The position numbers were made by a program, and so were the translations under genes. Positions 1 to 10,611 of a stretch of 64,000 nucleotides of DNA are shown here, piece after piece. How positions within the stretch are numbered: the first letter of the stretch is position 1; each line of letters opens with the position of its first letter. Under the pieces are notes generated by a model that did no database searches, had not been told where the DNA came from, and saw only the letters and a list, made by a program, of their open reading frames with translations. Origin of the DNA: Berberis thunbergii (Eukaryota; Streptophyta; Magnoliopsida; Ranunculales; Berberidaceae). The stretch spans positions 62,001-126,000 of the forward strand of contig QNQO01008300.1 in assembly GCA_003290165.1 (NCBI GenBank). The letters are read 5' to 3'.

Positions 1-427
1 TTTAAATTGTTAGATATTGGTTTCTAAATCAATCCCATCATTTCAACTTTGGAAGCCTATCTAGGAAGCATTTAGCATTTAGTTTTTTTGTTTAATAGTT
101 GCCAACTTCAGAGTCGAGGGCATTTTTAGAGCTATCATTTCATCCAAATAGTTTTTTGTGGACATTATGCAAGTCGCTAGATGAGGAGCTTGCAATCCTA
201 CAGTTTGACTTTCCTTTGCTCTAAAGATAACCATCTATTTTGTTTTCGTGGTTGTTTTCCTTTAGGATCATAATTGTTTGCTTGAAACTGTTTACTAAGA
301 AAATTTGTGCTGAAGATTGATTGATCTGTTTGGCTTGTCTCATGATCCTAGTTTGTTAATCATAAGCATTTCTACGTATAGATAAGTTGGCAACTATTTC
401 TTATGATAACTTTTAACTGTTTTCCAG

Positions 428-741
428 AGGGGCATTGCTTATTCGGGAGTTATACGTTTCTTTTGTGACACTGAGCTGATGCTGCGGAAGTAGTTCTAGC
501 CCCTATGTCATCTTGTCCATGTACTTCTAATGAATTCATTTAGACCTGTCAGGATGATGATGTGTAGGTGGAATCTTATATTGGTAATTCGTTTTTACCA
601 AGTTTAAACTGCTAATTTTCATTGGTGACACTGCAGAGTATTTGTGAAGATTTGCCTCTATGGACCATGGTGTACTTGTTGCCTAATCTAGTTAGTTGGT
701 CAAGTGAATTCCTCCTTGGCACTGCCTCCTCTGCATATCAG
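428..741 (+). pseudogene. possible degenerate exons, VAC14-like (tentative)
   Basis: Two stretches look like relics of exons. The first follows a pyrimidine-rich TTTTCCAG at 421-427 and reads GALLIRELYV in one frame. The second follows CTGCAG at 631-636, runs open from 637 to 741 and ends at CAG|GTATC, a good donor; it reads EDLPLWTMVYLLPNLV followed by SSEFLLG. The spacing of EDL, MV, LNL and SSE recalls the HEAT-repeat protein VAC14 (scaffold of the PI(3,5)P2 kinase complex), but the match is weak and the frame cannot be followed further. It may equally be an unrelated decayed gene or chance. Confidence 0.22.
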
Positions 742-1104
742 GTATCACAACTTCTACAATTTCCTCCTTAGTGTGTGTGTGTGTTGTTATACTTATACAA
801 TGCCATGATGCAATTTCAGGTTATGCGAGGATACAATTTGAAGTGGCGGTAGAATCTGAGAAACATTCAGCGATGCCGCAATGTACAGACGAAGTTAGGA
901 CTGTAGGAGAAGCTGTTGGCCATTTCATTACGTGGCCAAAAAGCTGGTGTATATATATGATAGCATATTAACAATTTTGTATGAATGCTTAAATTATATT
1001 TTGAATGAATGAGAAACAGTTAGTTATCATGTTGTGTCTTTATTGATTGATTGAACGTTGTCATTATTATATTAAATATTATATAAAAAAATATTATATG
1101 GTAG

Positions 1105-1371
1105 TTAATAAAAAAATACACCGAAATTAAATAGCGCTTTAGAAGCTAATTAAAAAAAATCAAAAAAAAAATTTTAAAAAATCAACAAAATTAAATAGCG
1201 CTCATAAAAGCGCTATGCAAGCTAATTTAAAAAAAAATTTAACGCTTAGATAGCGCTTAATAAAGCGCTATCTAACGAAGCGCTATTCAAGTACGCGCCT
1301 TGCATAGCGCTTTTTTGAGCGCTATCTAAGCCTATTTTTAAGCGCTATGCAAGCCTATATTTGTAGTAGTG
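1105..1371. mobile_element. CACTA right-end fragment with AGCGCTAT subterminal repeats
   Basis: About a dozen copies of an AGCGCT(A/T) motif lie in both orientations in 270 bp, and the block ends TTGTAGTAGTG at 1361-1371. Clustered short subterminal motifs next to a terminal GTAGTG are the signature of CACTA (En/Spm) ends, where they bind the element's TNPA-like protein. No matching CACTAC left end is visible upstream, so this is a truncated end or a deletion derivative. No transposase coding is seen. Confidence 0.5.
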
Positions 1372-1943
1372 TATATATATGAATTCGAAAGGAGTGTTGA
1401 AAGAGCCCATTAAGAGAGAAAACTTGTTATGCATTTAATGCTATCATTTGCCTCCAATAGAAACTAGATCGTAAATCTCAAACTATTTAAGATTGAAACA
1501 CCTTTCACTGAACTTGTATTGCCTTTATAATGGATTGTTTATATGCATATGTTGAATGAGCATTATTATCTTGACAATGAATGTCAACCAGATAAAAAGA
1601 GAAAACAAATGGGAAACCAAATGTACCAAATTCGAGCGTGACTTGCGATGTTATGGGAATTAGTATAAGAGAAGGGCTTTTTGTTGAATGCATATTTGAG
1701 CTCCAATTTTCTAGAGAATTAATAATATAAGTACAAAGCATCACAATGCTTTGTCACCATGGATAGAGCCTCATCGAAGCAATCAAACTTTTAACCAGGT
1801 TATGCACCCGGGTCTTTGGTTAGCTTTTTGTCATTTTATTTTTACATTCAAATATTACATGCTTCAAAATTATTTTTGCATAATCATAGGAAACACTATC
1901 ATGACTTTTACTTGTGCAAATTTAGGTAGGCAAGGAAAGTTTC
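1372..1943. other. no recognisable gene or element
   Basis: AT-rich sequence between a CACTA end and a Mutator-like element. Only short unconvincing open frames occur, and nothing identifiable is seen. Confidence 0.5.
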
Positions 1944-3520
1944 TTGACACCACCATTTAGACTTTTGACACCACCACCTTCTCAAAAAATTACAAATTTT
2001 GCCCCTACTAAGTGACACATTGATTTAAACCCCCAAACCCAAATCACTTTTTTGTCTTACATACACCCACCTCCTCCTTCACTGTCCAGCAACTACAACA
2101 ACACCAACAAACAACAATAACTTCGCAACAGCAACAACATCAATAGCAACAACAACGATCTCGCAACCCCTCCTTCATTTCTCTCTATGACAACCAATAT
2201 CAGATATATGGTTTTCGTCGAAATCGCCAAGACTGTGTTCTAATCTCTGACAGCCTACATTGACAGATTCTAACCCAATCTCGCCAATTCCCAATTATTA
2301 TTATTTTCAATTTTGCATAGGGCTGAACAAAAAACCGATCAAACCGATTAAACCGACCGAACCGATCTAAACCGATCGGTTCGGTTTGATTTCGGTTTTA
2401 AAAAATTCAAAACCGAAGTGATCGGTTCAGTTTTCGGTTTCTATGTGATTTTAACCGACCAAACCGAACCGACCAATTATTATATATATAAATAATACAA
2501 TATGTTTAAAATAGTCGGTCAGTTCGGTTTTGGTTTGATTTTAGTGGGTTTGATTCAGTTACGGTTTGCATAAATTAGAATCGGTTCGGTTTCGGATCGG
2601 TTTTGTTAATGGTCGGTTTGATTTCGGTTTGAAATTTTTAAAACCGACCTAAGTCGGTTCGGTTCACGATTTAGGTGAAAAATCGAACTGTCGATTCGGT
2701 TTTTAGCCCTAATTTTGCAACCATGGGCTAACACATTAGCTCTTAATCTCGCAGCCATGGCTGCGAAAATGAAAAACAAAATGGTTATTGTTGAAATTGG
2801 CAAGATTGGGTTAGAATTTGTATCCAACATTGTGAAATTGATAATAAAAAATAAACCTCACCCAAATCGTCGAGAATGGAATCCAATTTAGCAGGTCGTG
2901 CCTGCGAAATTGAGAACCATTCTTGTTGATTTAGAAAGAACCATTTTTTGATTTCACCATCCTAGGCTGCAAGATTGAATTTTGATCTCACCTACGCTCC
3001 TACGAGATCGAGTCCAATCTCGCTGCCATTGTAGCACGGATTGGATGAAGGGACAATGAGAAGAAGGGGCGGGCATAACATGTTTATAATGAGAGGTTTA
3101 ACTCACAAATTAAACTTCTTTCATACACGAACCGTCTGTCCTCATCCTCTTATGACTTCCTCTCCAACCAGGGTTTTTACTTTCTCCACAATTTCCCCTA
3201 ACTTCATCTCTCCCTTGAAGCGAGTGGGCATACACAATACAAGCTTTCATTGAACCAAAGCCCTCAGTAGCTTCACGATTCGCCTACCTCGAAAGTTATA
3301 TGGGGCAAAAATCATTCGGACACAAAGATACCCCAAGGTGATTTGTTGAAAGTTTGGTTCTTGATGAGGTTTTGGAGATAGCCGCAGCAAAGGGAAGCGG
3401 CAAAGTGCTAAAGGAGGTGGAGTGGATTTGGAGTTTAAATGGGTGGTGTCACTTAGTAGGGGCAAATATTGTAATTTCTTTTAGGGTGGTGGTGTCAAAG
3501 AGTGACAGTGGTACTGTCAA
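1944..3520. mobile_element. Mutator-like (MULE) non-autonomous element, long TIRs
   Basis: The first 95 or so bases and the last 95 or so are imperfect inverted repeats of each other. Both contain the pair TTGACA... and TTTGACACCACCACC, then AATTACAA, then TTTGCCCCTACTAAGTGACA. Terminal inverted repeats of this length are typical of MULEs. The interior has no transposase. An inner inverted repeat (about 2272-2300 and 2795-2822, sharing AACCCAATCT) flanks a later hAT insertion at 2318-2711. I could not find a clean 9-bp target duplication, so exact ends and class are provisional. Confidence 0.55.
2318..2711. mobile_element. hAT MITE, 394 bp, TSD ATTTTGCA
   Basis: The element begins TAGGGCTGAAC and ends TTAGCCCTA. 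It is flanked by a perfect 8-bp direct repeat ATTTTGCA at 2310-2317 and 2712-2719, the size made by hAT transposases. The interior is built of repeated AACCGA/TCGGTT motifs, which are subterminal binding-site-like repeats. It has no coding capacity. It sits inside the Mutator-like element and is therefore younger than it. Confidence 0.85.
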
Positions 3521-3596
3521 AAACTAATACTTGAAATTTTACCTCTGATAAGTTTGTTATTGTATTGGCATAATTTGTTGGATATGTAACTATTTG

Positions 3597-4735
3597 TAGG
3601 GGTGGGCATTCCATCCCGCGATCCCGTTCCCGTCCCGATCTCGTCCCGTCCCGATTTTTCCGAGTCTTAATGGGATTGAATAATTTCATCCCGATCCCGA
3701 TCTAAAATGGGATGGGATGGGATGGGATGAAGATTTTCAATCCTGCCAATCTCGTCCCGTCCCGAACTAATTTATTAATATTAATTATTAATATTTTTAT
3801 TTAATTATTTATTTTAGAATTGTGGATGCCCATACAAATATACTGATGTATATAACATTTTTAGCATCTCAATGAATCTCTCACACATATCTCTAGATTA
3901 ATATGTAAATTACTAAATTTGTAATACTTTTCACTTTCTCAGTTCTCCTCTCTTTGATAAAACATTCGGTCATTCTTTTAGTTCGGTATATCACTTTTGT
4001 GTCATTAGACTATGAACTAGATCTTTTTGGTAGGCTGATGTTGTGGGACATAATGGACGCAGTATCAATGAATATGACATTGAGTTTCGCACTCTTAACA
4101 TCCACACTAAACCTCAGGAAACGGAATGTAAACTTTGACCTGGAATATTACTAAAAGGCTTGAATCAAGCTTCAATTTCAAGAATGTGTTGACAAGAAGA
4201 CAACAATTTGCCACCCTGTCCAAACTTATTTCAGCAGAGTCCAGTTGTAGATACATCCCTCAGTTGCTCTGGTTGTAGTCAACCTGATCACTTACATCAC
4301 AATTTCTCCAAAGGAAAATTCATGCTTGATTAGGTGAGCGAACACGAGTTGGTGGATAGGGGGTACCACAACAATAGGGTGAAGGTGAGTTGATTTCCTT
4401 GGTTGCAGCAGGGCACTGCATGTACCCTTGAAGTTGGGGAGGGTGATGGAAAGTGAACATTCAAGCAAAGTACAAGTAATTTATTTTATTAAATTAGTAA
4501 TTTTAATTCGGTATATGTTCTATGTATTTTAGAACTTCAGACTTCTAGACTTCTAGTTGATAATATGTTCAAAATGTATTCTCCAGATTAGCACGCTGAT
4601 CCCGTCCCGTCCCGAATCCGTTTGGGATGGGACGAGGTCGAGATGGGGTTTTTCCCATCCCGTCCCGTCCCAATCCCATATGAATGGGATGAGATAGGGA
4701 TGAGTATATCTCGTCCCGTCCCATGCCCACCCCTA
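3597..4735. mobile_element. hAT non-autonomous element, 1139 bp, TSD ACTATTTG
   Basis: Terminal inverted repeats TAGGGGTGGGCAT and ATGCCCACCCCTA are flanked by a perfect 8-bp target duplication ACTATTTG at 3589-3596 and 4736-4743. Subterminal zones are dense in GGGATGGGA/CCCGTCCCG repeats in both orientations. The central 700 bp is AT-rich, with no transposase that I can recognise. A fragment of the same family lies at 37707-37850. Confidence 0.88.
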
Positions 4736-4743
4736 ACTATTTG

Positions 4744-5257
4744 TATTCAACTCTTCGATAGGTGCAATATTGTTTCCCAATCAAGTTTTGTCCAAGTGAT
4801 TTGACTTATATCTTTGAGGAGTTTTCTAAAAGAAAATTTCCCCCATTGTTGTTAGATTGTACACCCCAGTAGTCATGCCTTCAAATTGTAAAACCCAATG
4901 CACTTTCAGACTTGAATCTTCTTAAGGCATTCTTGAGCCTTCTTGGATATTCTTGATTTGAATGGTAATTCCTAAGTCACTCTTCCCAATTCCCATGGTA
5001 TTTTTCTTTATAGATTACGTTTTACTTGACTTTAAAGTCGTAACCCCAAACCTTATAATCGAAGATATTTTGGTAAGGTTATTAGTAAAGCCTTTATTCC
5101 TTTATTACGTTCAAGTATGTCAGCAAGACTTGGTGGAAATTACTTACTAATGATCCTAATTCCATTAAGAAACATCAAATTTATGCAAAGGGAGTATACT
5201 CGGACAATGGCTTTACATTCTCATTACTTAAAACACAATTATTGTTTCACAAATTTT
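4744..5257. other. no recognisable gene or element
   Basis: AT-rich sequence continuing the host DNA interrupted by the upstream hAT insertion. Short open frames only; I see no domain or repeat. Confidence 0.45.
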
Positions 5258-6025
5258 AACACCCCATACTTTGTTTTTATATATATAGAGTTAATTAATT
5301 ATTTTTTTCATTTTTTATTTATTCAATTCTTTAATTTATTGATTGGACTCGAGCTCAAATCTTGTTTCTTTTGGGCTTAATTGAATAAATTAGGAAATAT
5401 AAGGGGATGATTTTAAGATATAAATAACCCTTACAAAAATAAAACCTAATAGCATAAAACGCATCATCTTGGAACGCTTCCTCTCAAGTTCCTATGCTCT
5501 CCAACACCTCCCTATCTTGGAAAAAGAAAAAGAAAAAAAAAAGAAGGAATATTTTATTTTCTAAAAAATCAGGTCGTGTCAATCTGGTATCAAAGTATTT
5601 GGTTAGCTTAGGCTGGTTAGAGTCTAAGTTATCTTTGGAATGTTGGTATGGGTGAGTAGAAGTTGAGTTGAATTTAAGAAGATATGGTCTAGAGAAAGGC
5701 TTTATATATATATATATATATATAGATTTTTTTAGAATTATCTTTATTTTGTTAAATCTCGGGACGAAATTCCTTTGACCCATAAGAGAATCGCCCGGAT
5801 GTGGCATATGCACCCCAAGTCAATAAGCTCTTTTCTTTTAGCATCTCGTAGGAATAGGCAGGTTAAGGCCTGACAAAAGCAAAACCAATAAGGTAACACA
5901 CATCTTTTAACCTTTCCTCTCAAGTTCTTATGCTCCCCAACACCTCCCTAGTTTGGAAAAGAAAAGGAAAAGAAGAATAAGAATAAGAAGAAATATCTTA
6001 TTTTCTAAAAAATCAGGGTGTGACA
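5258..6025 (+). mobile_element. decayed Ty3/gypsy LTR pair with collapsed interior
   Basis: TTAACACCCCATACTTTG near 5258 resembles the usual start of a gypsy LTR. The segments at about 5450-5580 and 5879-6023 are imperfect direct repeats of about 130 bp (CTCTCAAGTTC...CTCCCTA...TTTTCTAAAAAATCAGG). The first copy is followed by CTGGTATCAAAG, a decayed initiator-Met primer-binding site. The second is preceded by AATCTCGGGACGAAATTCC, a sequence often found just before a gypsy 3' LTR. Together they suggest two LTRs with nearly all of gag-pol lost between them. A (TA)n tract lies at about 5703-5723. Confidence 0.5.
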
Positions 6026-7700
6026 CAACTTGACTTCCATTAAGGAACAGATCACCTATACGTGTTACTATAAAATTATTCTTCAGAGTCTTCTTCCTTT
6101 TCATTTCATACGTTTCTTATAAGAAAATGGATCCCTAGTAATTAAATTACACATGCACCTTTGAATCTAACAAGAGGTTTTACTAGTAGCCTCAAAAAGT
6201 ACCTTCAATTATACAAATGGTAGGCTTGTTATTGTCACTACTTTGCCTCCTTTCGCTACTTGCTCATTTATTTGGTCGATAGAGAATAAAAAGAAGTAGA
6301 AGAAAAAGATGGAAATAAGGGAGAAATGGAGGTACAATATATTGGAGCGTTTGAAATCTGGTGAAGGGAAACATTTAGGTCAGGATCCAACATATATAAG
6401 CAAAACTTATAGGCAAGCACTTATGTAGGGATCAAACAATGCTTTCTAAAATATATTGAAAAGGTTGAGAAAAATGTTTTGTAATTAAGAGGGGGCATGA
6501 ACTATTTGCTTAAAATAATTATCTATTGTGGATTTCTTATGTTTTTGCATGACTTTGTTTTTAATATACATCTTTCGTCATTTTCCTTCAAATGATTGGT
6601 TCTAGTACTAATTTCAACTTTGAGCATTTCATATGTCCATGTGTGGTTTACTTTCTGAGTATGGATAGAGTGCCAAATCACTACTAATGCAAGTTTTACT
6701 TAGTAAATCATTCATCTTACATATTCAAAAAACTATGATGTTAAAATGTTAAACGTTTCATTGTTCATCGTGATTTTTTTCATCTGTGTTAATTGTCAAG
6801 GGGAATTTTGGTGCTTCAACTAAGCATATGCATGATTATTTTAACTGATGAGATGACTCTACTCGCATTTGATTGATAGAAATTGAATGTAGTAGTTTTA
6901 ATTTATGTAAATGAGCTATATGTAAGAAAGAAACTTCATTTTTACAATGATTCGACTTTTGATTTATGTATTCAATAATGAGCCCTTCAAGAAGGAAGCT
7001 CTGTTTTTCAATGGTTCACGTGTCGGACATGTATTAGACACTTTATAGTCAGATCATCAAGCTTATAGCTTAACAAACATATAAACTTCTAGGGTACAAC
7101 CATGAGACATTCATGCCATCATATCCGCGTCAGACGTGATGGTCACTTTGTTAGATACAGATAAACTCCACCAGAGCTTCACTTGACATACAGAGGTATG
7201 GCTTCTTTTAAGTCAGAGCATAATCCAAGCCAGAGGTTCAATCTTTGTAAGAACAGCTGTCGTTATCTCTAACAACACTGGTGACTAATGTTAATTTCAA
7301 CAGTCTAGGTGGAATCTAAATGGTTTTTCGGTTGTCAGTGCTGATAATAAGATTAGAGAACAGAGAGATCGAGCGTGTTTCATTATGGCCAAACATCATC
7401 CTACTTACCATTGCCCAACCAATAAGCAAGTCTGCCTGAAAGTCTCTCTTTAGCTGCCACTTTCCTTCATAACAGAGACCTGAATAACGACTGGCAAATA
7501 ACTCAAGTCTCTCGCATGAAAGGAGCTGAGCTGTTGTTGGACGTCATGTTTTGACCCTTTTCTATGGAACGGTCCAGGCCACTGGCTGCATCAAAGAGTT
7601 GCAATGGCATCAGTGAGCAGGGGATCACTACCACATTAGGCAGTGTCAGATTCTGCAGACCTTATTCCACGGGCAATAATGGTGAGGTTAATAACTTATC
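6026..7700. other. no recognisable gene; possibly LINE-derived toward the 3' side
   Basis: No convincing coding sequence. The last few hundred bases lead directly into the LINE RNase H relic and may be older parts of the same element. Confidence 0.35.
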
Positions 7701-7721
7701 ATGAAGCCGTCATGGTGGGAG

Positions 7722-8150
7722 ATTTATGATAAACACTGATGGCTCTCTTCATGGAGGGGCAGGTAGTTTTGGAGCGAGTATTAGAAATGCACAAGGTAGT
7801 GCTCTAACAGTAGCAGCAGGTTCAGCCCCGTGAACATCTATTATAGTGCTTGAGCTTATAAGCATGGAATTAGGAATCCAAATTAAGACAAATCACAAAC
7901 CTTCAAAAGATAATTGTGGCATAAGATTCATTAGCTGCAGTCCAGCTCATTAAGAAACAAGAAGAACCACCTTGGCAAGCAATAATGACCAGTAGAAGAA
8001 TTTGTCATCTAATTCAGGCCTTTGTGTGCTTCGATATAGTGCATATATATAGGGAGAAACAAGCCGAGCAGCAGACTTAGCCAGCCTTAATCCTGGTCAA
8101 ACCTTCAGCGAATTTCCACACGCTCCTTTGCAAAAGACCAGAAGAAAATG
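7722..8150 (+). pseudogene. LINE-type RNase H domain relic (RVT_3)
   Basis: One frame reads INTDGSLHGGAGSFGASIRN, matching the first catalytic-Asp strand of plant RVT_3 RNase H domains (NxDGS...GGxGxxxRN). A later stretch reads GETSRAADLASLNPGQ, matching the (Y)REANRAADxLA motif at the domain's end. Stops and a frame change occur between them. The upstream reverse transcriptase is not recognisable. This is a dead 3' fragment of a LINE or a related RNase H gene. Confidence 0.6.
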
Positions 8151-8384
8151 ATTTTTGAGGATGTGAGAGGAAAGAAGTATGAGAGATTGCAATGTTGTCG
8201 GTATATATATTTATTTTATATAAAGGTACGAAGGTCCTTAACGCCCATTTAATCTATAAAAAAATCGGAAAAAATACAAGCACTGGATCCATTGTAAGAG
8301 AAATCTGCATATCAATGGAACATTCAAAATCTAACACCCTTAGAGGTAAAGAACAAGAAATCACTGGATTTTAAATTTATTTAT

Positions 8385-8781
8385 ATATAGATTGACTTAT
8401 TTCTGCAGTCTAAGCCAAGTATGTTTCCCTGAAAAATTATTCTAAATCAAATCATTTTCTGGAGCTCCTCGCAAGATTCCAAATCTTGCTGATATTCTCC
8501 CTTCTTTCAAAACCCTCCAATAGCAGTGTATTTTTCCCAGTTACAGATAACCTTTATGCAGGGACAATGTAACATGTTTAGATTTCATAAATTAGCAAAT
8601 ATATTGACAAAGAGAATTCAGAAGCAAATAGCCGAGAATGACTACTCACATTGAAAATAAGCGACAAAACGAGTTCAGTAGAACGAAATAAACAACACAC
8701 AATTACTACTTATTCGATAACCCAATAAGAAATACATAAATAATCTCCTACTAGACTCATGCAGTACTGCAATATATTTAT
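8385..8781 (-). other. 3' flank of the SKP1-like gene
   Basis: Downstream of the stop codon on the minus strand. An AATAAATA lies immediately after the stop (about 8774-8781). Nothing else coding is seen, so this is presumably 3' UTR and terminator region. Confidence 0.35.
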
Positions 8782-9249
8782 TTACTCGAAGGCCCACTGG
8801 TTCTCCTTGAGAACCTCTTCCTCTTCTTCGGGAGTGAAGTCATTCTTGATGTTGAATGTCTTCCGGATCTCCTCTGGAGTTTTTCCCTTGATCATGTCCG
8901 CCACGGTCTGGCAAGTTAGATCCAACAAACTCTTGATGTTCAAATAATTGGCAGCAAGAATAAGATGAAACAGGGTAGCCTGATCAACCTGGACATAATC
9001 AGCATCCCACTTCTTGACCTCCTCGCTATCTTCAATCTTAGCTGTGGTGGCCTCAACATGCTTCTTGCAATACTCGATCACCTTAGCCAAGATCTTGCCC
9101 GTAACATTAGGAACTGGAATGAAACTTCCTGTGCAGTCATCCTCAATCATGTTCTTCATAGTCTCTGATTCCATAGCAACAACCTCATCTACTTCGAAAT
9201 CCTCCCCATCAGAACTCTTCAAAACAAGTTTCTTTGCCTCTGTAGACAT
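8782..9249 (-). CDS. SKP1-like protein (SCF ubiquitin ligase adaptor)
   Basis: This encodes 155 residues, the usual length for plant SKP1/ASK proteins. SKP1 links the CUL1 scaffold to F-box proteins in SCF E3 ubiquitin ligases, in nucleus and cytosol. The N-terminal BTB/POZ-like half has [13 protein letters not shown] and the acidic IEDDC; the middle has [20 protein letters not shown] and [19 protein letters not shown]. The C-terminal SKP1 dimerisation/F-box-binding part has [20 protein letters not shown] and ends ENQWAFE, the classic terminus. The frame is open upstream to a Met at 9324, but MSTEAKK at 9249 matches where SKP1 proteins start, and the extra 25 residues are hydrophobic and not family-like. 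No intron or internal stop is seen. It is the only apparently intact host gene here, surrounded by transposons. Confidence 0.93.
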   Translation of the reverse strand: MSTEAKKLVLKSSDGEDFEVDEVVAMESETMKNMIEDDCTGSFIPVPNVTGKILAKVIEYCKKHVEATTAKIEDSEEVKKWDADYVQVDQATLFHLILAANYLNIKSLLDLTCQTVADMIKGKTPEEIRKTFNIKNDFTPEEEEEVLKENQWAFE

Positions 9250-9346
9250 GATGATGACTGCACAGCAAGAACACACGTCGAACAAAAGCTCGACGAACGC
9301 CGCACAGAACAAAAGCTCACACAAAGTAAGTACGGTGACCAGGCTC

Positions 9347-9354
9347 TATTTAAA
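9347..9354 (-). promoter_or_regulatory. candidate TATA box of the SKP1-like gene
   Basis: On the minus strand TTTAAATA lies about 100 bases upstream of the chosen ATG, leaving room for a 5' leader of roughly 65-75 nt. It is the only TATA-like match close by. Prediction only. Confidence 0.45.
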
Positions 9355-9490
9355 AGAGTTTGGGGTGATTCCTTGACCTTGTGGGAAGCGTTGGTAACGT
9401 TTCGTTTTTAGAAACTGTTTCTATTTGTGAATATCTTTTCCCTAGGGAACTATGTTTGCAACTTAAAATTTTTAGTAATGAGACCGGCCA

Positions 9491-9491
9491 C

Positions 9492-9531
<40 letters not shown>
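9491..9531. repeat. T-tract followed by A-tract
   Basis: An uninterrupted run of about 25 T is followed by a run of about 15 A, making a perfect homopolymer hairpin. It lies upstream of SKP1 on the minus strand. It may be a nucleosome-excluding tract or a repeat boundary, and it is prone to assembly error. Confidence 0.8.
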
Positions 9532-9652
9532 TTGGCCCAGAAAATTCTATACTGTCCATTTGGTTCCTATTTTTGAAAATCAAAGGAACCATGCCAAACC
9601 CACCTCACTCAAATTTACAGTGTTTGGTGTTGAAGAACAAGTAAACCACCGC

Positions 9653-10413
9653 CAGTGGCAGAGCCATGATTTTCATCTAGAGGGGGCAAAGTATAACATA
9701 TCTTAATTGAGCCGAGTAAATTATATATGTATCTATACCTACAAAAATTTTCGAGTTTTGAAAAATAAGAAATTTAAGTTTTTTTTTTATAAAAATGATA
9801 AGATATCTTTTAAATGCACCAATACGAATCGGTCTTCGTCGACAAATTGCATGTAATTTCTACAACAAATAACTATTCAATTGACATTTGTAACTTAATA
9901 TACATACTTAATTTGTTTCAGTATATAATAACAAAAATTAGAGAAAATTAAAGACAATCCAAATAATAGGAAAATCAATGTTAAGGAAAAATTGTTAAAT
10001 TTATATGATAGGAGTTAATTTTATATGTAAGACATATACCCAAGTTGTCCTAAACATCAACAGTTTGAATCTATCTTTATGTTTTGTGTACCGCCCGTCA
10101 ATTTTGTGGACGACATTCTCTTTAATTTCATTGAAAGCCAATCTTTTAGAATGAAGGATCGAGATGGTAAGTCTCAAGTGAGGTTCTGATGACAGGAATG
10201 ATAGAGATATACCTAGAAGAAATGGTGAACTATGAGGGAGCCTTTTTTTGTGATAATAATTCCAAGGAGCCATTTAGGGCTTAACAATTATTCAATGTAG
10301 CTGCGGAAGACATTTGGGATTGATAATAGCAAGTTTAGTTTTCTAAGGGGCTAAAATAAAATATTTCAAGTTTGAAAAGGGCAAAACATTGCTTAATGAT
10401 AATGGTAACTGAT
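9653..10413. repeat. unclassified 0.9-kb dispersed repeat, copy A (3' truncated)
   Basis: Begins CAGTGGCAGAGCCATGATTT followed by a AGAGGGGGCAAAG motif. The same sequence recurs at 15440-16036 and 17473-18380. Copy A follows the full-length copy C until about 10400, then passes directly into gypsy sequence at the same point as copy B. A 90-codon minus-strand frame (10001-10273) is preserved in copy B with few changes; its RLTISILHSKRLAFNEIKE part faintly recalls hAT transposase C-termini. I cannot assign the class. Confidence 0.6.
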
Positions 10414-10611
10414 TATACATTAAAATAGACCATCATCACTGTCATACACGTGGCAGAAATCATCCATCACAAGGATTAGGAATTCCAAAATCGGGCCAGC
10501 TCATAAAACTTAAAGAGAACAAGACAATTCATAGCAGGCAGTGGCTCAGACACCCCAGATATCTAGCAACGTTGCTAGATGAACCTTCGGATATATTTGC
10601 TCATGACCTAG

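Noticed and set aside
948..1383. 14-bp direct repeat GTGTATATATATGA at 948-961 and 1370-1383 as a target duplication
   Set aside because: It is TA-repeat-like low complexity and CACTA elements make 3-bp duplications; it is probably chance.
5484..5813. 109-codon minus-strand ORF
   Set aside because: Spans a poly-A/T tract and a (TA)n repeat inside decayed gypsy LTRs; no protein features.
9250..9324. N-terminal extension of SKP1 to an upstream ATG
   Set aside because: The 25 added residues are unlike SKP1 and hydrophobic; MSTEAKK at 9249 is where the family begins.
9350..9644. ORFs across the T/A homopolymer tract
   Set aside because: Phe/Lys runs from the homopolymers; no coding signal.
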